Source of the DNA: Rhodospirillaceae bacterium
GTDB taxonomy: Bacteria; Pseudomonadota; Alphaproteobacteria; Thalassobaculales; Thalassobaculaceae
NCBI GenBank assembly: GCA_018401495.1
Contig: JAGYJX010000014.1
Location: 1 to 60,637, forward strand
Length of the DNA: 60,637 bases
Reading direction: 5' to 3'
Below the pieces are notes generated by a model. That model was not told the DNA's origin, searched no databases, and was given only the letters and a program-made list of their open reading frames with translations. Positions 9,549 to 19,806 of the stretch are shown here, piece after piece (position 1 is the first letter of the stretch; every line of letters starts with the position of its first letter). Made by a program: the position numbers and the translations under genes.

Positions 9549-12500
9549 TTGACCGCGGCCCAGGGATCTCCGCACTCTCCGTCCGACCTGCAACCTTCCC
9601 AAGAGACCGCGTTGAGCTTTCTGCTGCAGCCCCGGACCCCGCCGGTCCCCACCGACACGAACGCCGTTCGTGTCGGCCTCGAGCGCTGGCGGGAACGCGC
9701 GGCGGAACTGACCGGTTCCGAGGATCGCGATACCGCGGCCGCGGCGCTGGAGTGCCCCGGGACCCGTGCCCTGATCGAGGGCATCGTCGCCCACAGCCCC
9801 TATCTCACCCGCGAGTTGCTGCGCGAGCAGGCCTTCGTGGTGGCCGCGCTGCGCGACGGCATCGACGCGGCGACCGCGCGGATCTGGCGGGACTTCGAGG
9901 CGATCGACCCGGCCGACGGCGTCGACGCGGTGATGAAGGCGCTGCGGGTCGCCAAACGCCGCGCGGCGGTCGCGGTGGCGCTGGCCGACATCGCCGGCCT
10001 CTGGGACCTGGTGCAGGTCACCGGAGCGATCTCCGAGACCGCCGAGCGCGGGCTGGCGGCGTCGTGGCGCCACGCGCTGCTGGAGCAGATCCGGCGCGGC
10101 AAGCTGCCGCTCGAGGCGGTCGGCGACCCGATCGCGGGCTCCGGCCTGGTGTGCCTGGCCATGGGCAAGTTCGGGGCGCGCGAGCTGAACTATTCCAGCG
10201 ATATCGACCTGATCGTGCTCTACGACGACGCGCTGCCGGTTTACACCGACCACTCCGAACTCCGTCAGGCCTTCGTCAACGCCACCCGCACGATGGTCAA
10301 GCTGATGGAGGAGCGGACGGCTGACGGCTACGTGTTCCGCACCGACCTGCGGCTGCGCCCCGATCCGAACTCGACCCCCCGGCCGTTTCGATGACCGCGG
10401 CCGAGACCTACTACGAGAGCATGGGACAGAACTGGGAGCGCGCCGCCATGATCAAGGCGCGCCCGGTGGCCAGCGACCCCGACTCATCGGCCGCCTTCCT
10501 GCGCGCGCTGAGGCCGTTCGTCTGGCGCCGTCACCTGGACTTCGCCGCCATCCAGGATGTCCACTCCATCAAGCGCCAGATCGCCGCCCACAAGAAGGGC
10601 GCGGTCATCAAGGCCGAGGGCCAGAACGTCAAGCTCGGCCGCGGCGGCATCCGCGAAATCGAGTTCTTCGCCCAGACCCAGCAGCTGATCTGGGGGGGCC
10701 GGGACGCCCGGTTGCGGGTGCGCGGCACCGAGGACGCGCTGGCCGCCCTGGTCGACGCCGGCCGGCTGCGCGGCGAGGTGGCGAACGCCCTCAAGCTGGC
10801 CTACCGCTTCCTGCGCAAGGTCGAGCACCGGCTGCAGATGGTCGACGACAAGCAGACCCAGATCCTGCCGGACGACCCGGCCGAGCTGGACCGCTTCGCC
10901 GCCTTCCTCGGCTACGACGACCCCAAGGGGTTCCGGGGCGACCTCGCGCATCACCTGCACACCGTCGCCTACCACTACGCCCATCTGTTCGAGGAGGCCC
11001 CGGCCTTGTCCATTCCGACCCGCGAGGCCGGGAGCCTGGTGTTCACCGGCAGCGAGAACGACCCCGAGACCGTCGCCACGCTGGCCGGTCTCGGCTTCGA
11101 GGATCCGGGTGCCGTCGCCGAGACGATCCGCAACTGGCACCGCGGCAGCACCCGGGCGACCCGCAGCGAGCGGGCCCGCCAGCTCCTCACCGAACTGATC
11201 CCGGCGCTGCTGGAAGCGCTCGGGCGGATGCCGCAGCCCGACCAGGCGTTCCGCCGCTTCGACCGCTTCCTGGAGGCGCTGCCGGCCGGGGTGCAGCTGT
11301 TCAGCCTGTTCCACGCCAACCCGGCGCTGATCGAGGTGATGGCCGAGATCCTCGGCATGGCGCCATCGCTGGCCTCCCAGCTCGGCCGCGAGCCGGCGCT
11401 GTTCGAAGGCGTCCTCACTCACGACGTGATGCGGCCGCTGCCCGACGCCGACACCCTGACGCGGGAGTTGGAGCGCCACCTGCGCTCGGTCGACGACTAC
11501 GAGGTGGCGCTCGACACCGCCCGGCGCTGGACCGGCGACCGGCGCTTCCAGGTCGGCGTGCAGATCATCCGCGCGCACCTCGACGCCGATCACGCCGGCG
11601 AGACCTTCTCCGACATCGCCGACGCCACCATCCGCGCGCTGCTGCCGGCGGCCGAGACGGAGTTCGCCGAGCGTCACGGGCGGCTGCCGGACGGCGCCTC
11701 GCCGGCGATTGCGGTCCTGGCGCTCGGCAAGTATGGCGGCCGCGAGTTGACCCACGGCTCCGACCTCGACCTGGTGTTCCTCTACGATACACCGCTCGAC
11801 CGCGAATCCGACGGCGGCAAGCCGCTGATGACCTCGGCGTACACCATCCGCCTGGGGCAGCGGTTGATCTCGGCGCTGTCGGCCAAGACCGCCGAGGGCG
11901 CGCTGTACGAGATCGACATGCGGCTGCGCCCGACCGGCAACAAGGGCCCCGTCGCCACCAGCCTGGCGGCGTTCGAGAAGTACCACGCCGAGGATGCCTG
12001 GACCTGGGAGCGGATGGCCCTCACCCGCGCCCGGGTCGTGACCGGGCCGCTCGAGCTGCGCGCCGCGATCGAGGCCCGGATCAAGACGATCCTGACCGAG
12101 GCGCGCGACGCCGACACGCTGCTGGCCGACGTCGCCTCCATGCGGGCGCGGACCGCCAAGGAGCACCGCTCGACCAGCCCCTGGGAGATCAAGCACTGGC
12201 GCGGCGGGCTGCTGGACCTCGAGTTCATCGCCCAGTACCTGCAGCTGCGCGAGGCGCACCACCACCCCGAGGTCCTGGACGGCAACACCGCGGAAGCGTT
12301 CCGCAAGCTCGGGGCCGCCGGCATCCTGGACGACGAGGAGGCGCGGTTCCTGGCATCCGCGACCCGCATCTGGCGCAACCTTCAGGGGCTGCTCAGGCTG
12401 ACCGTCGGGCGGAACTTCGATCCGGAGAGCGCGCCGGAGGCACTCAAGCGGCGACTCGCCCGGACCGGCCGCGCCGTCGACTTCGCCACCCTCGAGCGCA

Positions 12501-12568
12501 ACGTAGAGAAGATGAGCGAGACGGTTCGCGCCGCCTTCGCCCGCCACATCGGCGAGCCGGCCGAGTAG
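9549..12568 (+). CDS. glnE: Glutamine synthetase adenylyltransferase/deadenylylase GlnE (frame broken at 10375-10380)
   Basis: GlnE adds and removes AMP on glutamine synthetase, linking nitrogen status (through PII) to its activity. The protein (about 1,006 aa reconstructed) has the expected two nucleotidyltransferase halves. The deadenylylase half has AMGKFGARELNYSSDIDLIVLYDD and TDLRLRPDPNSTP; the adenylylase half has ALGKYGGRELTHGSDLDLVFLYD and DMRLRPTGNKGP. The break falls precisely in a run of six C at 10375-10380: adding one C restores NSTPPAVSMTAAETYYESMGQNWERAA, the strongly conserved junction. The second frame also happens to begin with ATG (10391), which would wrongly be called a separate gene. 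This is the clearest homopolymer error in the window. Convergent with the alcohol dehydrogenase, with two bases between stops. Confidence 0.95.
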
Positions 12569-12570
12569 GC

Positions 12571-13763
12571 TCAGCCCACCCGGCCTTCCAGGGCGGCCAG
12601 GAACATCGCCTTCATGTCGGCCGCGAACACCGGCATGGGGTTGCTCTCGGTCGACGGATCCTTCTCGGCGGCGGCGGCAATCTCGTCCACCCGGGCGTCG
12701 TCGACCCCCAGCTCCGCCAAGGTGTGCGGGATGTTGAAGCGCTCGCGCAGGTCAGGATCCAGTCGAGCACACCGTCGACGCCACCCTTCGGCAACGCCAG
12801 ATAGGCCGCCAGCCGGTCGCACTTCTCGTGGATCGAGGCGCGGTTGTGGACGATCACGTAGGGGAAGAACACCGCGTTCGTCAGACCGTGGTGGGTGTCG
12901 TAGCGGGCGCCCACCGGATGGCTCAGCGAATGGATGGCGCCGAGGCCCTTCTGGAACGCCGTCGAGCCCATGGACGCGGCCGCCAGCATCATGCCGCGCG
13001 CCTCGAGGTCGGTGCCGTCGAGCACGGCGCGCGGCAGGAACTCCTTGATCACCCGCAGCCCCTCGACCGCCACGCCGTCCGAGAACGGGTGCAACTCCGG
13101 CGCGCAAAGCCCCTCGAAGCAATGCGCCAGCGCGTCCATGCCGGTCCACGCCGTCAGGTTCGCCGGCAGACCGACGGTGAGCTGAGGATCCTCGATCACC
13201 ACCTTCGGCATCATGGTCGCGTGCAGGAAGATGCGCTTCTCGTGCACGCGCTCATCCGTGACCACGGCGGCGCGGCCGGTCTCCGACCCGGTGCCGGCGG
13301 TGGTCGGCACCGCAACCATCGGCGCCACCCTGGAGCCGTCGATCGCCGCCGGGCCGCCGGCCGAGACGTGCAGGTCGAACAGCGCCCGCGGCTGGCGGGC
13401 CGCCATGGCGATGGTCTTGCCGGCGTCGAGCGCCGAGCCGCCGCCGATCGCGACCACGCCGTCATGATCGCCGTCCCGGAACGCCGTCATGCCGGCCTCG
13501 ATGTCGGCCCCCACCGGATTGCCCCGAACCTGCGAGAACAGCGCCGTCGGCAAACCGGCTGCCTCCAGCCGGGCGCGCGCGTCGGCGATCATCGCGTGGC
13601 CGGCGAGGCCGTTGTCCGTGACCACCAGCGGCCGCGCGATCCCCGCGGACTTCACCGCCGACGGCAACTCGGCGATCGCCCCGACCCCGAACCGAATCTC
13701 GGTCGGGTACCGCCACACGCCGCTCGGAAACACGCTCACGTCGTCCTCGCCCCGTTCGCTCAT
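12571..13763 (-). CDS. Iron-containing (group III) alcohol dehydrogenase (frame broken near 12755)
   Basis: NAD(P)-dependent Fe-ADH family enzyme, about 397 aa. It has the nucleotide-binding GGGSALDAGKTIAM and VPTTAGTGSE motifs. Metal-ligand histidines lie in GMDALAHCFEG and in HSLSHPVGARYDTHHGL. The chosen start is ATG 13763 (MSERGEDDVSVFPSG), as upstream codons add low-complexity residues; an ATG at 13802 is possible. The frame fails at about 12755 after GVLDWILT, and the final alpha-helical part (RFNIPHTLAELGVDDARVDEIAA) continues in another frame to 12571. The tail motif LAELGVDDARV is typical of this family. The natural substrate cannot be inferred from sequence. No obvious pathway partners adjoin it. 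Confidence 0.85.
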
Positions 13764-13802
13764 CCCGGTTGGGAAACTAACGTCAGCCGCGTGCCGCCAC
13801 AA

Positions 13803-13834
13803 GCCGAGCCTTGACCGGGGGCCGAGCCTTGACC
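13803..13834. repeat. Short direct repeat, 14-bp unit
   Basis: GCCGAGCCTTGACC occurs at 13803-13816 and again at 13821-13834, an 18-bp period, in the gap between the divergent alcohol dehydrogenase and the 93-aa gene. Each unit contains a TTGACC that could serve as a -35 element. It could be an operator or simple slippage; function is not shown. Confidence 0.5.
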
Positions 13835-13911
13835 TGGGTCAGTTGCCGAATACCCGCAGCGCGCTAGTGTCACATATCTGTCATCGACCTTCACCAGAGG
13901 CGGAGGACGGC

Positions 13912-14193
13912 ATGCTCACCTTCGAGGACTGCATCGCCCTGTCGGAGTTGACGGAGGCGGAAATCGCGGCCATCGCCGAGCACGAACATCTGACGTCGGT
14001 CGTGGCGGCGGAACTCGGCAACTACCTGGTCCACGACGCCGACGGCTGCCCGGCGATCCGCCGGATGATCCTCGACGACATCGAGGCTGCCCGCAGCCGC
14101 GGCGACACGACGCACGCGGTCGCGCTCAAGCTGGTGCTGCGGCGCTTCGTCGAGACCCATCCCGAAGCCTCGGCGCCCCGCCGCGGCCGCTGA
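13912..14193 (+). CDS. Conserved-looking 93-aa protein of unknown function
   Basis: ATG 13912 follows a good ribosome-binding site (GGCGGAGGA, about 5 bp upstream). The product is short, acidic in its N-terminal half (LTFEDCIALSELTEAEIAAIAEHEHLTSVVAAELGNYLVH) and ends in a basic PRRGR tail. It is predicted mostly helical, with no membrane segment or signal peptide. I do not recognise a characterised family, though proteins of this type look familiar from Rhodospirillales genomes. It faces away from the alcohol dehydrogenase and converges on the DUF3750 gene. Codon composition matches the surrounding core genes, which argues for a real, vertically inherited gene. Confidence 0.65.
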   Translation: MLTFEDCIALSELTEAEIAAIAEHEHLTSVVAAELGNYLVHDADGCPAIRRMILDDIEAARSRGDTTHAVALKLVLRRFVETHPEASAPRRGR

Positions 14194-14201
14194 CGCGCCG
14201 C

Positions 14202-14941
14202 CTACGGCGTCATCCCGATGCGTCCGATCGCCGGCAGGCGAAGCGCCGGCCGCGCCACGTCGATCCCGACCGACAGGCCGAGCAGGTTCACTTCGAGGCC
14301 CTCTTCCGGCGCCAGGATCATGCCGGCCAATCCGAACAGTGACAGCTGCACGCCGCCGCCGCTGGGGGCGCGCCCGATCGAGTCGTCCAGCGCCCTGAAA
14401 TCCTTGCCGATCGCGGTCGGCGGCAGGTCGAGGCCGAGATCCGGCACCGAGCGGCCGATGTGCGCCACGAAGGTGTTGCTGTTGGGTCCGGGCCAGCTGC
14501 GGTAGTGCTCTGGAAACGGGTAGGAGGCGACCGCGGCCTCGATGCCGGGGATCAGGGCCGCTGCGGCCTCACCGCGCTTGTCCACCAGCAGCGACGGGCG
14601 CTGGCCGAACCACATGGCGTCGGGTGCCGCATAGTTGCGCCGCACCACCCGCCCACCGCCCCAGCCGACCACGTCCCACCGCGTGTAAGCGTCGGCGTCG
14701 GCGGGCTTGACGACCAGCCAAGTGTGAACGGCCACGATCCCGCGCCAACCGAAGGTCGACGCGGCGTAGACCTGACCACGGCACGCCGCTCAACCGCCGG
14801 GTCCGGCGCCATCCCGGTCGGCTCGCGCGACGCCTGATGCCACGGCACATGGGCCCAGGAATGCGCCGCGCTCTTGATCAGGACGGGGCCGAACAGGGCG
14901 ATCGCCGCCACGCCCAGGGCCACCTTCACCAGCACGCTCAT
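14202..14941 (-). CDS. DUF3750 membrane-anchored protein (frame broken near 14775)
   Basis: From ATG 14941 the N-terminus is one hydrophobic anchor (VKVALGVAAIALFGPVLI) followed by a short linker to AVERRAVV. Inserting one base at about 14775 restores the expected VVQVYAASTFGWRG and joins it to the second frame. That frame contains the DUF3750 signatures VHTWLVVKP, NYAAPDAMWFGQRP, YRSWPGPNSNTFVAHI and LDLPPTAIGKDF. Reconstructed length is about 246 aa. The family is common in proteobacteria and has no assigned activity; the conserved W-P-G-P-N-S-N-T-F box suggests a papain/NlpC-like fold, but that is inference. The gene lies just downstream of the D-lactate dehydrogenase on the same strand. 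Confidence 0.8.
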
Positions 14942-15012
14942 CCCGCGCCCACGCCTTCCCGGTCCCCCGAAGCGCGCCGGATGCGGCTCCTGATCAGGTT
15001 CAAGGTGGTGCC

Positions 15013-16419
15013 TCAGTTCATGCGAAACAACTTGCCCGGGTTCATGATGTTGTCGGGGTCGAGGGCGCGCTTGACCGCCCGCATCACCGGCACCGCCTCC
15101 GGCAGTTCGGCGGCCAGAAAATCGATCTTGCCGTAGCCCACGCCATGCTCGCCGGTGCAGGTCCCCTCCATGGAAAGCGCCCGCAGCACCATTCGGTCGG
15201 CGTGCTCCTTGGCGCGCCGCATCTCGTCCTCGCTCGAGGGGTCGATCACGTAGACGAGGTGGAAGTTGCCGTCGCCGACATGCCCCACCAACGGCGCGTA
15301 CAGGCCGGTCTCCTCAAGGTCCTTCTTGGTCTCGACGATGCACTCGGCAAGCCGCGAGATCGGCACGCACACGTCGGTCGGCCATCCCTTGGACCCCGGC
15401 CGCTGGGCCAGCGCCGCGTAGAAGGCGTTGTGGCGGGCTTCCCAGAGCTTGCTGCGATCCTCGGGCTTGGTGGCCCACTGGAAGTCGGTGCCGCCGAGTT
15501 CCTGGGCGATCGCCTCGACGGTCTCGGCCTGCTCGACCACCCCGGCCGCGGTGCCGTGGAACTCGAAGAACAGGGTCGGCTTCGGCTCCAGGCCCTCGAG
15601 CTTCGAGAACTCGATGCAGGCGCCCATCTGGGCGTCGTCCAGCAGTTCGACCCGGGCCACCGGCACGCCCGACTGGATGGTCAGGATGCAGGTGTCGACG
15701 GCGCTCTTCAGGTCGGGGAACTGGCAGACCGCCGCCGAGATCGCCTCGGGAATGCCGTAGACCTTCAGCTGGATCTCGGTGATCACCCCGAGCGTGCCCT
15801 CGGAGCCGACGAACAGCCGGGTCAGGTCGTAGCCGGCGGCCGACTTCTTGGCCCGGCGGGCGGTGCGCACGATGCGGCCGTCGGCCATCACCACGGTCAG
15901 GCTGAGCACGTTGTCGCGCATGGTGCCGTAGCGCACGGCGTTGGTGCCGGACGCACGGGTCGCGCTCATGCCGCCGATCGAGGCGTCGGCGCCCGGGTCG
16001 ATCGGGAAGAACAGGCCGGTGTCGCGCAGGTGCTCGTTCAACTGCTTGCGGGTCACGCCGGCCTGCACCCGCACGTCGAGGTCGGCGGCGTTGACTTCCA
16101 GGACCGCGTTCATGCCCGACAGATCGATCGACAGCCCGCCGTGCAGCGCCGCCACCCCGCCCTCCAGCGAGGTGCCGACGCCGAACGGGATCACCGGCCA
16201 TTTGTGGGCGGCGCAGATGGTCACCGCCTGCGACACCTCCTCGGTGCTGAGCGCGAAGAACACCGCGTCCGGCGCGACCGTCGGATGGTAGCTCTCGTCG
16301 GTGCCGTGCTGGCGCCGGATCGCCTCGCCGGTCGACAACCGGTCGCCGAAGCGCTCCCTCAACGCGGCGATCGCCCGATCGCGGGACGTGGCATCGGACG
16401 GAACGGCGTGGACCTGCAT
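15013..16419 (-). CDS. FAD-linked D-lactate/glycolate-type dehydrogenase
   Basis: An intact 468-aa flavoprotein with an N-terminal FAD-binding type-4 (PCMH) domain and a C-terminal FAD-oxidase C domain. FAD contacts are seen in PVIPFGVGTSLEGG, DPGADASIGGM and GSEGTLGVITE. The C-terminal domain has the metal/substrate motif HVGDGNFHLVYVID, then GEHGVGYGK and DPDNIMNPGKLF. The closest functional description is mitochondrial-type D-lactate dehydrogenase (cytochrome). Glycolate oxidase subunit GlcD is similar, but neither glcE nor glcF is adjacent, favouring a stand-alone D-2-hydroxyacid dehydrogenase feeding electrons to a carrier. Good start at ATG 16419. Substrate specificity (D-lactate or other D-2-hydroxyacids) remains open. 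Confidence 0.88.
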   Translation of the reverse strand: MQVHAVPSDATSRDRAIAALRERFGDRLSTGEAIRRQHGTDESYHPTVAPDAVFFALSTEEVSQAVTICAAHKWPVIPFGVGTSLEGGVAALHGGLSIDLSGMNAVLEVNAADLDVRVQAGVTRKQLNEHLRDTGLFFPIDPGADASIGGMSATRASGTNAVRYGTMRDNVLSLTVVMADGRIVRTARRAKKSAAGYDLTRLFVGSEGTLGVITEIQLKVYGIPEAISAAVCQFPDLKSAVDTCILTIQSGVPVARVELLDDAQMGACIEFSKLEGLEPKPTLFFEFHGTAAGVVEQAETVEAIAQELGGTDFQWATKPEDRSKLWEARHNAFYAALAQRPGSKGWPTDVCVPISRLAECIVETKKDLEETGLYAPLVGHVGDGNFHLVYVIDPSSEDEMRRAKEHADRMVLRALSMEGTCTGEHGVGYGKIDFLAAELPEAVPVMRAVKRALDPDNIMNPGKLFRMN

Positions 16420-16660
16420 CTCGGCTCTCCGGGCGGCGACTCTGGAAACGCCGGCAGCATGCCTCGCCGCCGCCGCCCGGTCGAGACCGGAAGCGTGTCA
16501 GACGTGGAGGTTCAGGCGGCCGATCGGTAGCGAGGCGACCGACGTGCCGGTCGCCGGGGTTGTGTTTCGCCGCGCGCTGTCGTAGCGGCGTCACCACGGC
16601 CGCAGTTGGCCGCGAACATGCGCTTCCCAAACCCGCAACCAGGCTGGACACCGCCGAGCC

Positions 16661-17666
16661 ATGGATCCGTTGACACAGGGCGCGGTCGGCGCCGCGTTGC
16701 CGCAGGCGACGCGCAGCCGGCTGCATGTCGGCATCGCCGGCCTGCTCGGCTTCCTCGCCGGCCTGGCGGCGGACGCCGATGTCCTGATCCGCTCCGACAC
16801 CGACCCGCTGCTGTTCCTCGACTATCACCGGCAGTTCACCCACTCGCTGGTCTTCATCCCGGTCGGCGGCGCGCTCTGCGCGCTGGCGCTGCATTGGCTG
16901 CTGGGCCGGCGCCGGCGGCTGAGTTTCGTCCAGACCTTGCTGTTCTGCACCCTCGGCTACGCCACCCACCCGCTGCTGGACACCGCCACCTCCTACGGAA
17001 CCATGCTGTTCTGGCCGTTCAGCGACGAGCGTTTCGCCTGGAGCATCGTCTCCATCGTCGATCCGCTGTTCACGCTGCCGGTGCTGGTCCTGGTCGTCGC
17101 GGCCGGGTTCCGCGGCCGGCCCGGGCCGGCCCGTCTGGCGCTGGCCTGGGCTGGGCTGTACCTGGCGGCCGGCGCGCTGCAGCACCACACCGCCCTGGCC
17201 ATGGGCCGCGAGCTCGCGGCGTCGCGCGGCCACGCGCCGATCCGCATCGAGGCCAAGCCGAGCTTCGCCAACATCCTGGTGTGGAAGATCGATCTACGAG
17301 ACGCCGCAGGGCTTCCACGTGGACGCGGTGCGCGCCACGTGTCCGGCCGCGGGTGTTCCCCGGCGAGGCGGTGCCGCGGCTCGACCCCGGGCGCGACCTG
17401 CCGTGGCTCGATCCCGCCTCGCAGCAGGCCCGCGACGTGGCGAGGTTCGCAGCGTTTCAGCGACGGCTTCGTTGCCCTCGACCCGCAACACCCCGGACGG
17501 ATCGTCGACGTGCGCTACTCGCTTCCTGCCGAACAGCGCCCGCGCGCTCTGGTCGATCGAGATCGCGCCGGACGCGCCGCCGACGGCGCACGCCCGCTAC
17601 CGGACCCATCGCGAGGATGCACGCGAAAGCCTGGGCACGCTCTGGCGGATGGCGGTCGGCGGATAG
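16661..17666 (+). CDS. DUF457/YdjM-type membrane-bound metal-dependent hydrolase (about four frame breaks)
   Basis: The N-terminal 200 residues from ATG 16661 form one clean frame: MDPLTQGAVGAALPQ, the metal-binding DYHRQFTHSLVFIPVGG and CTLGYATHPLLDTATSYGT, and several hydrophobic segments. These are characteristic of the LexA-regulated/DUF457 inner-membrane hydrolase family. After about 17290 the frame changes repeatedly: fragments such as GFHVDAVRA, RVFPGEAVPRLD, RFSDGFVALDPQHPGRIVDVRYS and LPNSARALWSIEIAP appear in successive frames, in the order expected of a single soluble C-terminal domain, ending at the TAG near 17666. Reconstructed length is about 335 aa. With four indels in about 250 bp, either this patch was sequenced especially badly or the C-terminal domain is really decaying; the intact order of conserved blocks favours error. 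Confidence 0.7.
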
Positions 17667-17832
17667 CGGAACGTCACGCCGCGTGGGCGGTCTGGCAGCA
17701 GACGCTCCCGCGAGCCGGCGGCTGGATTGCCCGGCTCCGCGACACCATGTATCTGTCGCGACGATTGCAGAACGCATCGAGCGAGACTTGGGCGAAGTCC
17801 CAGGCGTCCGACGTCCGGCCCGAGGTAGGACC

Positions 17833-18645
17833 ATGGCCATCGACTCGATCAGCTCCGGAAGCGGATCACTCTCCGCGCTGCGGCAGCTCGATTCCCTCGT
17901 CCGCGGCAATCCGGCGAACAACCAGCCGTCGCCGCAGAACGACGACGACGTCCGATTTTCCAGCGCCGCCATCACCGACGTCCGGCAGAGCGAGCGGCAA
18001 GCCCTCGACACGCTGCGTCAGGGCTTGAGCGAGGCATCGGCGACGGGCGCGGTGGCGCTCGCCGGCGCCACCTCGGTATCGGACACGCTGGACCAGATCG
18101 GTGAGCGCCTGCAGCGCCTTACGGACCCGTCGCTCGATCAGCGCACCCGCAGCACCCTCGCCTCCGAGATCGAGACCGCTGGTCGGCCAGGGGCTGGAGA
18201 CGGTCGAGCGTTCGACCTTCAACAGCGTGAACCTCCTGGACGCCGAGCGCGACCAGAACATCGAGGTCGACCGCCGACCGTTCCGGCGGAACCGAGACGG
18301 TCCGGGACCAGGATCTGCGCTCCGCGCTCGAGGGGCTGCAGGGTCTCGACCTGACGACTGGCGCCACCGCGCAGTCGGCCCTGGACGGCGTGTTCGCCGA
18401 GGCCCGCGACACGACCAGCACCGCCATCCGAGCGCTCGGTGAGGACGCCAGCCGGATCGACGCGCGCATCGGCGAGATCCAGGCCCGCCAGGGCGAACTC
18501 GCCGGCTGGCGATCCCGGGGTCGATACCGACCTCGACGCGGACGGCGCCCAGCAGGCGGCGCTGCAGATCGCCCAGTCGCTGGGCAGCAACACCCTCGGC
18601 ATCGTCAACCAGCGTCCGGAAACCCTGGTCGGCCTGTTCCGCTGA
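17833..18645 (+). CDS. Flagellin-like protein (about three frame breaks)
   Basis: From ATG 17833 the sequence is rich in S, Q, T and A with heptad-like helices. It ends in SLGSNTLGIVNQRPETLVGLFR, which closely resembles the flagellin C-terminus (xSLSxANQxPQxLLxLFR). The internal block TVERSTFNSVNLLD also matches the flagellin D0/D1 pattern. Segments run through three frames (breaks near 18180, 18285 and 18510) but keep a net length of exactly 813 bases (about 270 aa), so compensating indels are likely. It is small for a flagellin and lacks an obvious variable D2/D3 domain. No flagellar export, hook or assembly gene is nearby, so it is an orphan that may be a minor filament or flagellin-related secreted protein. 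Confidence 0.65.
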
Positions 18646-18690
18646 TCCCGGATCCGGTTGGCTCGATCCGGTTGGCCCGGGCGCGCTCCG

Positions 18691-19741
18691 TCAGCGACGG
18701 CGGGCCCGGTACAGGACCGGCCAGTCGTCGACCGGCACGCCGCGGCATTCCTCCATCACGGTGTAGCCCAGCAGCCGGAATCCGCCGCCATCCCATGCCC
18801 AGTCGGCGATGACGCCGCAGTCGCCGAGCCCGCGGCCGCGAGCGAACGAGCTGAGCACCAGCCCGCCCTCGACGATGTAGGGATTGACGAGGATGTTGCC
18901 CTGATCGACCAGGCGGCCGCCGCGCTCCGGATCCGGCACCTCCAGGACCAGCCGGCGAGGCCTCGCCGTCCGCGACCAGGAACAGGGCGTAGGACAGATT
19001 GTAGGCGCCGGCGGACTCGCAGACGCCCCACAGCGTCACCGACGCCGACAGCCGCGCCGCGATCGGGTCGGCGCCGTCCGCGCAGCCGGAATCGGCGGTC
19101 CCGATCCCGGCGAGCGACCGAGGCAACGCGCCTGCCGGGTCGGGCAGCTCACGCATCGGCTCGGCGGCCACCGTCGGCATCACCGGCACGGCGGGAACCG
19201 CGCCGGCGGTCTCCGTGCCCCTGGCGATGAGCGCGGTGACGGTGCCGGCGCGGCGTTGGCGATCGTCCATGAAGCGCAACGCCGCCGCCGCGCCGACCAG
19301 CGACACGGTGGCCAAGGTCTCGCCGGATCCACCCGCGTCACCGGTCACACCCAGTCGGTCTGCACGGCGCAATCCCTCCAAGGCGGCGGCGAGCGGTTCG
19401 TCGGCCAATTCGGCCCGCAGGAATCCGTTGATCTGCTCGGTCGCGACCGCGCGCAGGCGGTCCTCCGGAGCGTCATCGAACGCCAGGGTCAACCGCGTGC
19501 CGGGGTAGAGCGTTTCGCTGTAGAGCGCGACCGTCAAGCGGGGCTCGGCGCGGGCATTCCCGTCCCGGACGACCGACACGAAGGCCAAGTGCTCACCGTC
19601 CGTCGGCGCCAGGCCGAGTGCCGAACAGCGCCGCAGGTTGTCGCAACCGACCACCCAGTCGCCGAACACACGGGACTCCTGGGCGCTTGCCGAGGGGATC
19701 GAGGCCACGATGGCGAGAACGGCGGCGGCGAGGCTGCGCAT
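18691..19741 (-). CDS. DUF1176 secreted protein (frame broken near 18955)
   Basis: ATG 19741 opens a clear signal peptide (MRSLAAAVLAIVASIPSASAQ), followed by the mature start ESRVFGDWVVGCDNLRRCSALG, a typical DUF1176 opening with paired cysteines. The C-terminal part in the second frame (18691-18955) has LSSFARGRGLGDCGVIADWAWDGGGFRL and MEECRGVPVDDWPVLYRARRR, the diagnostic DUF1176 end. Reconstructed length is about 350 aa. The family is periplasmic in gamma- and alphaproteobacteria and is of unknown function. An alternative upstream ATG (19783) would lengthen the leader. It is on the minus strand downstream of the glycosyltransferase (stop 19807), so it may share its transcript. Confidence 0.8.
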
Positions 19742-19806
19742 GGACCGGGACCCGTGGGCGCGGCGGATGGGTGGTGGAATCATGGCGGGACCGCCGACCA
19801 GCACAG

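Noticed and set aside
8127..10253. Minus-strand ORF covering the 5' half of glnE
   Set aside because: Only its downstream part (below about 9470) is real (AsmA-like); the rest is antisense to glnE.
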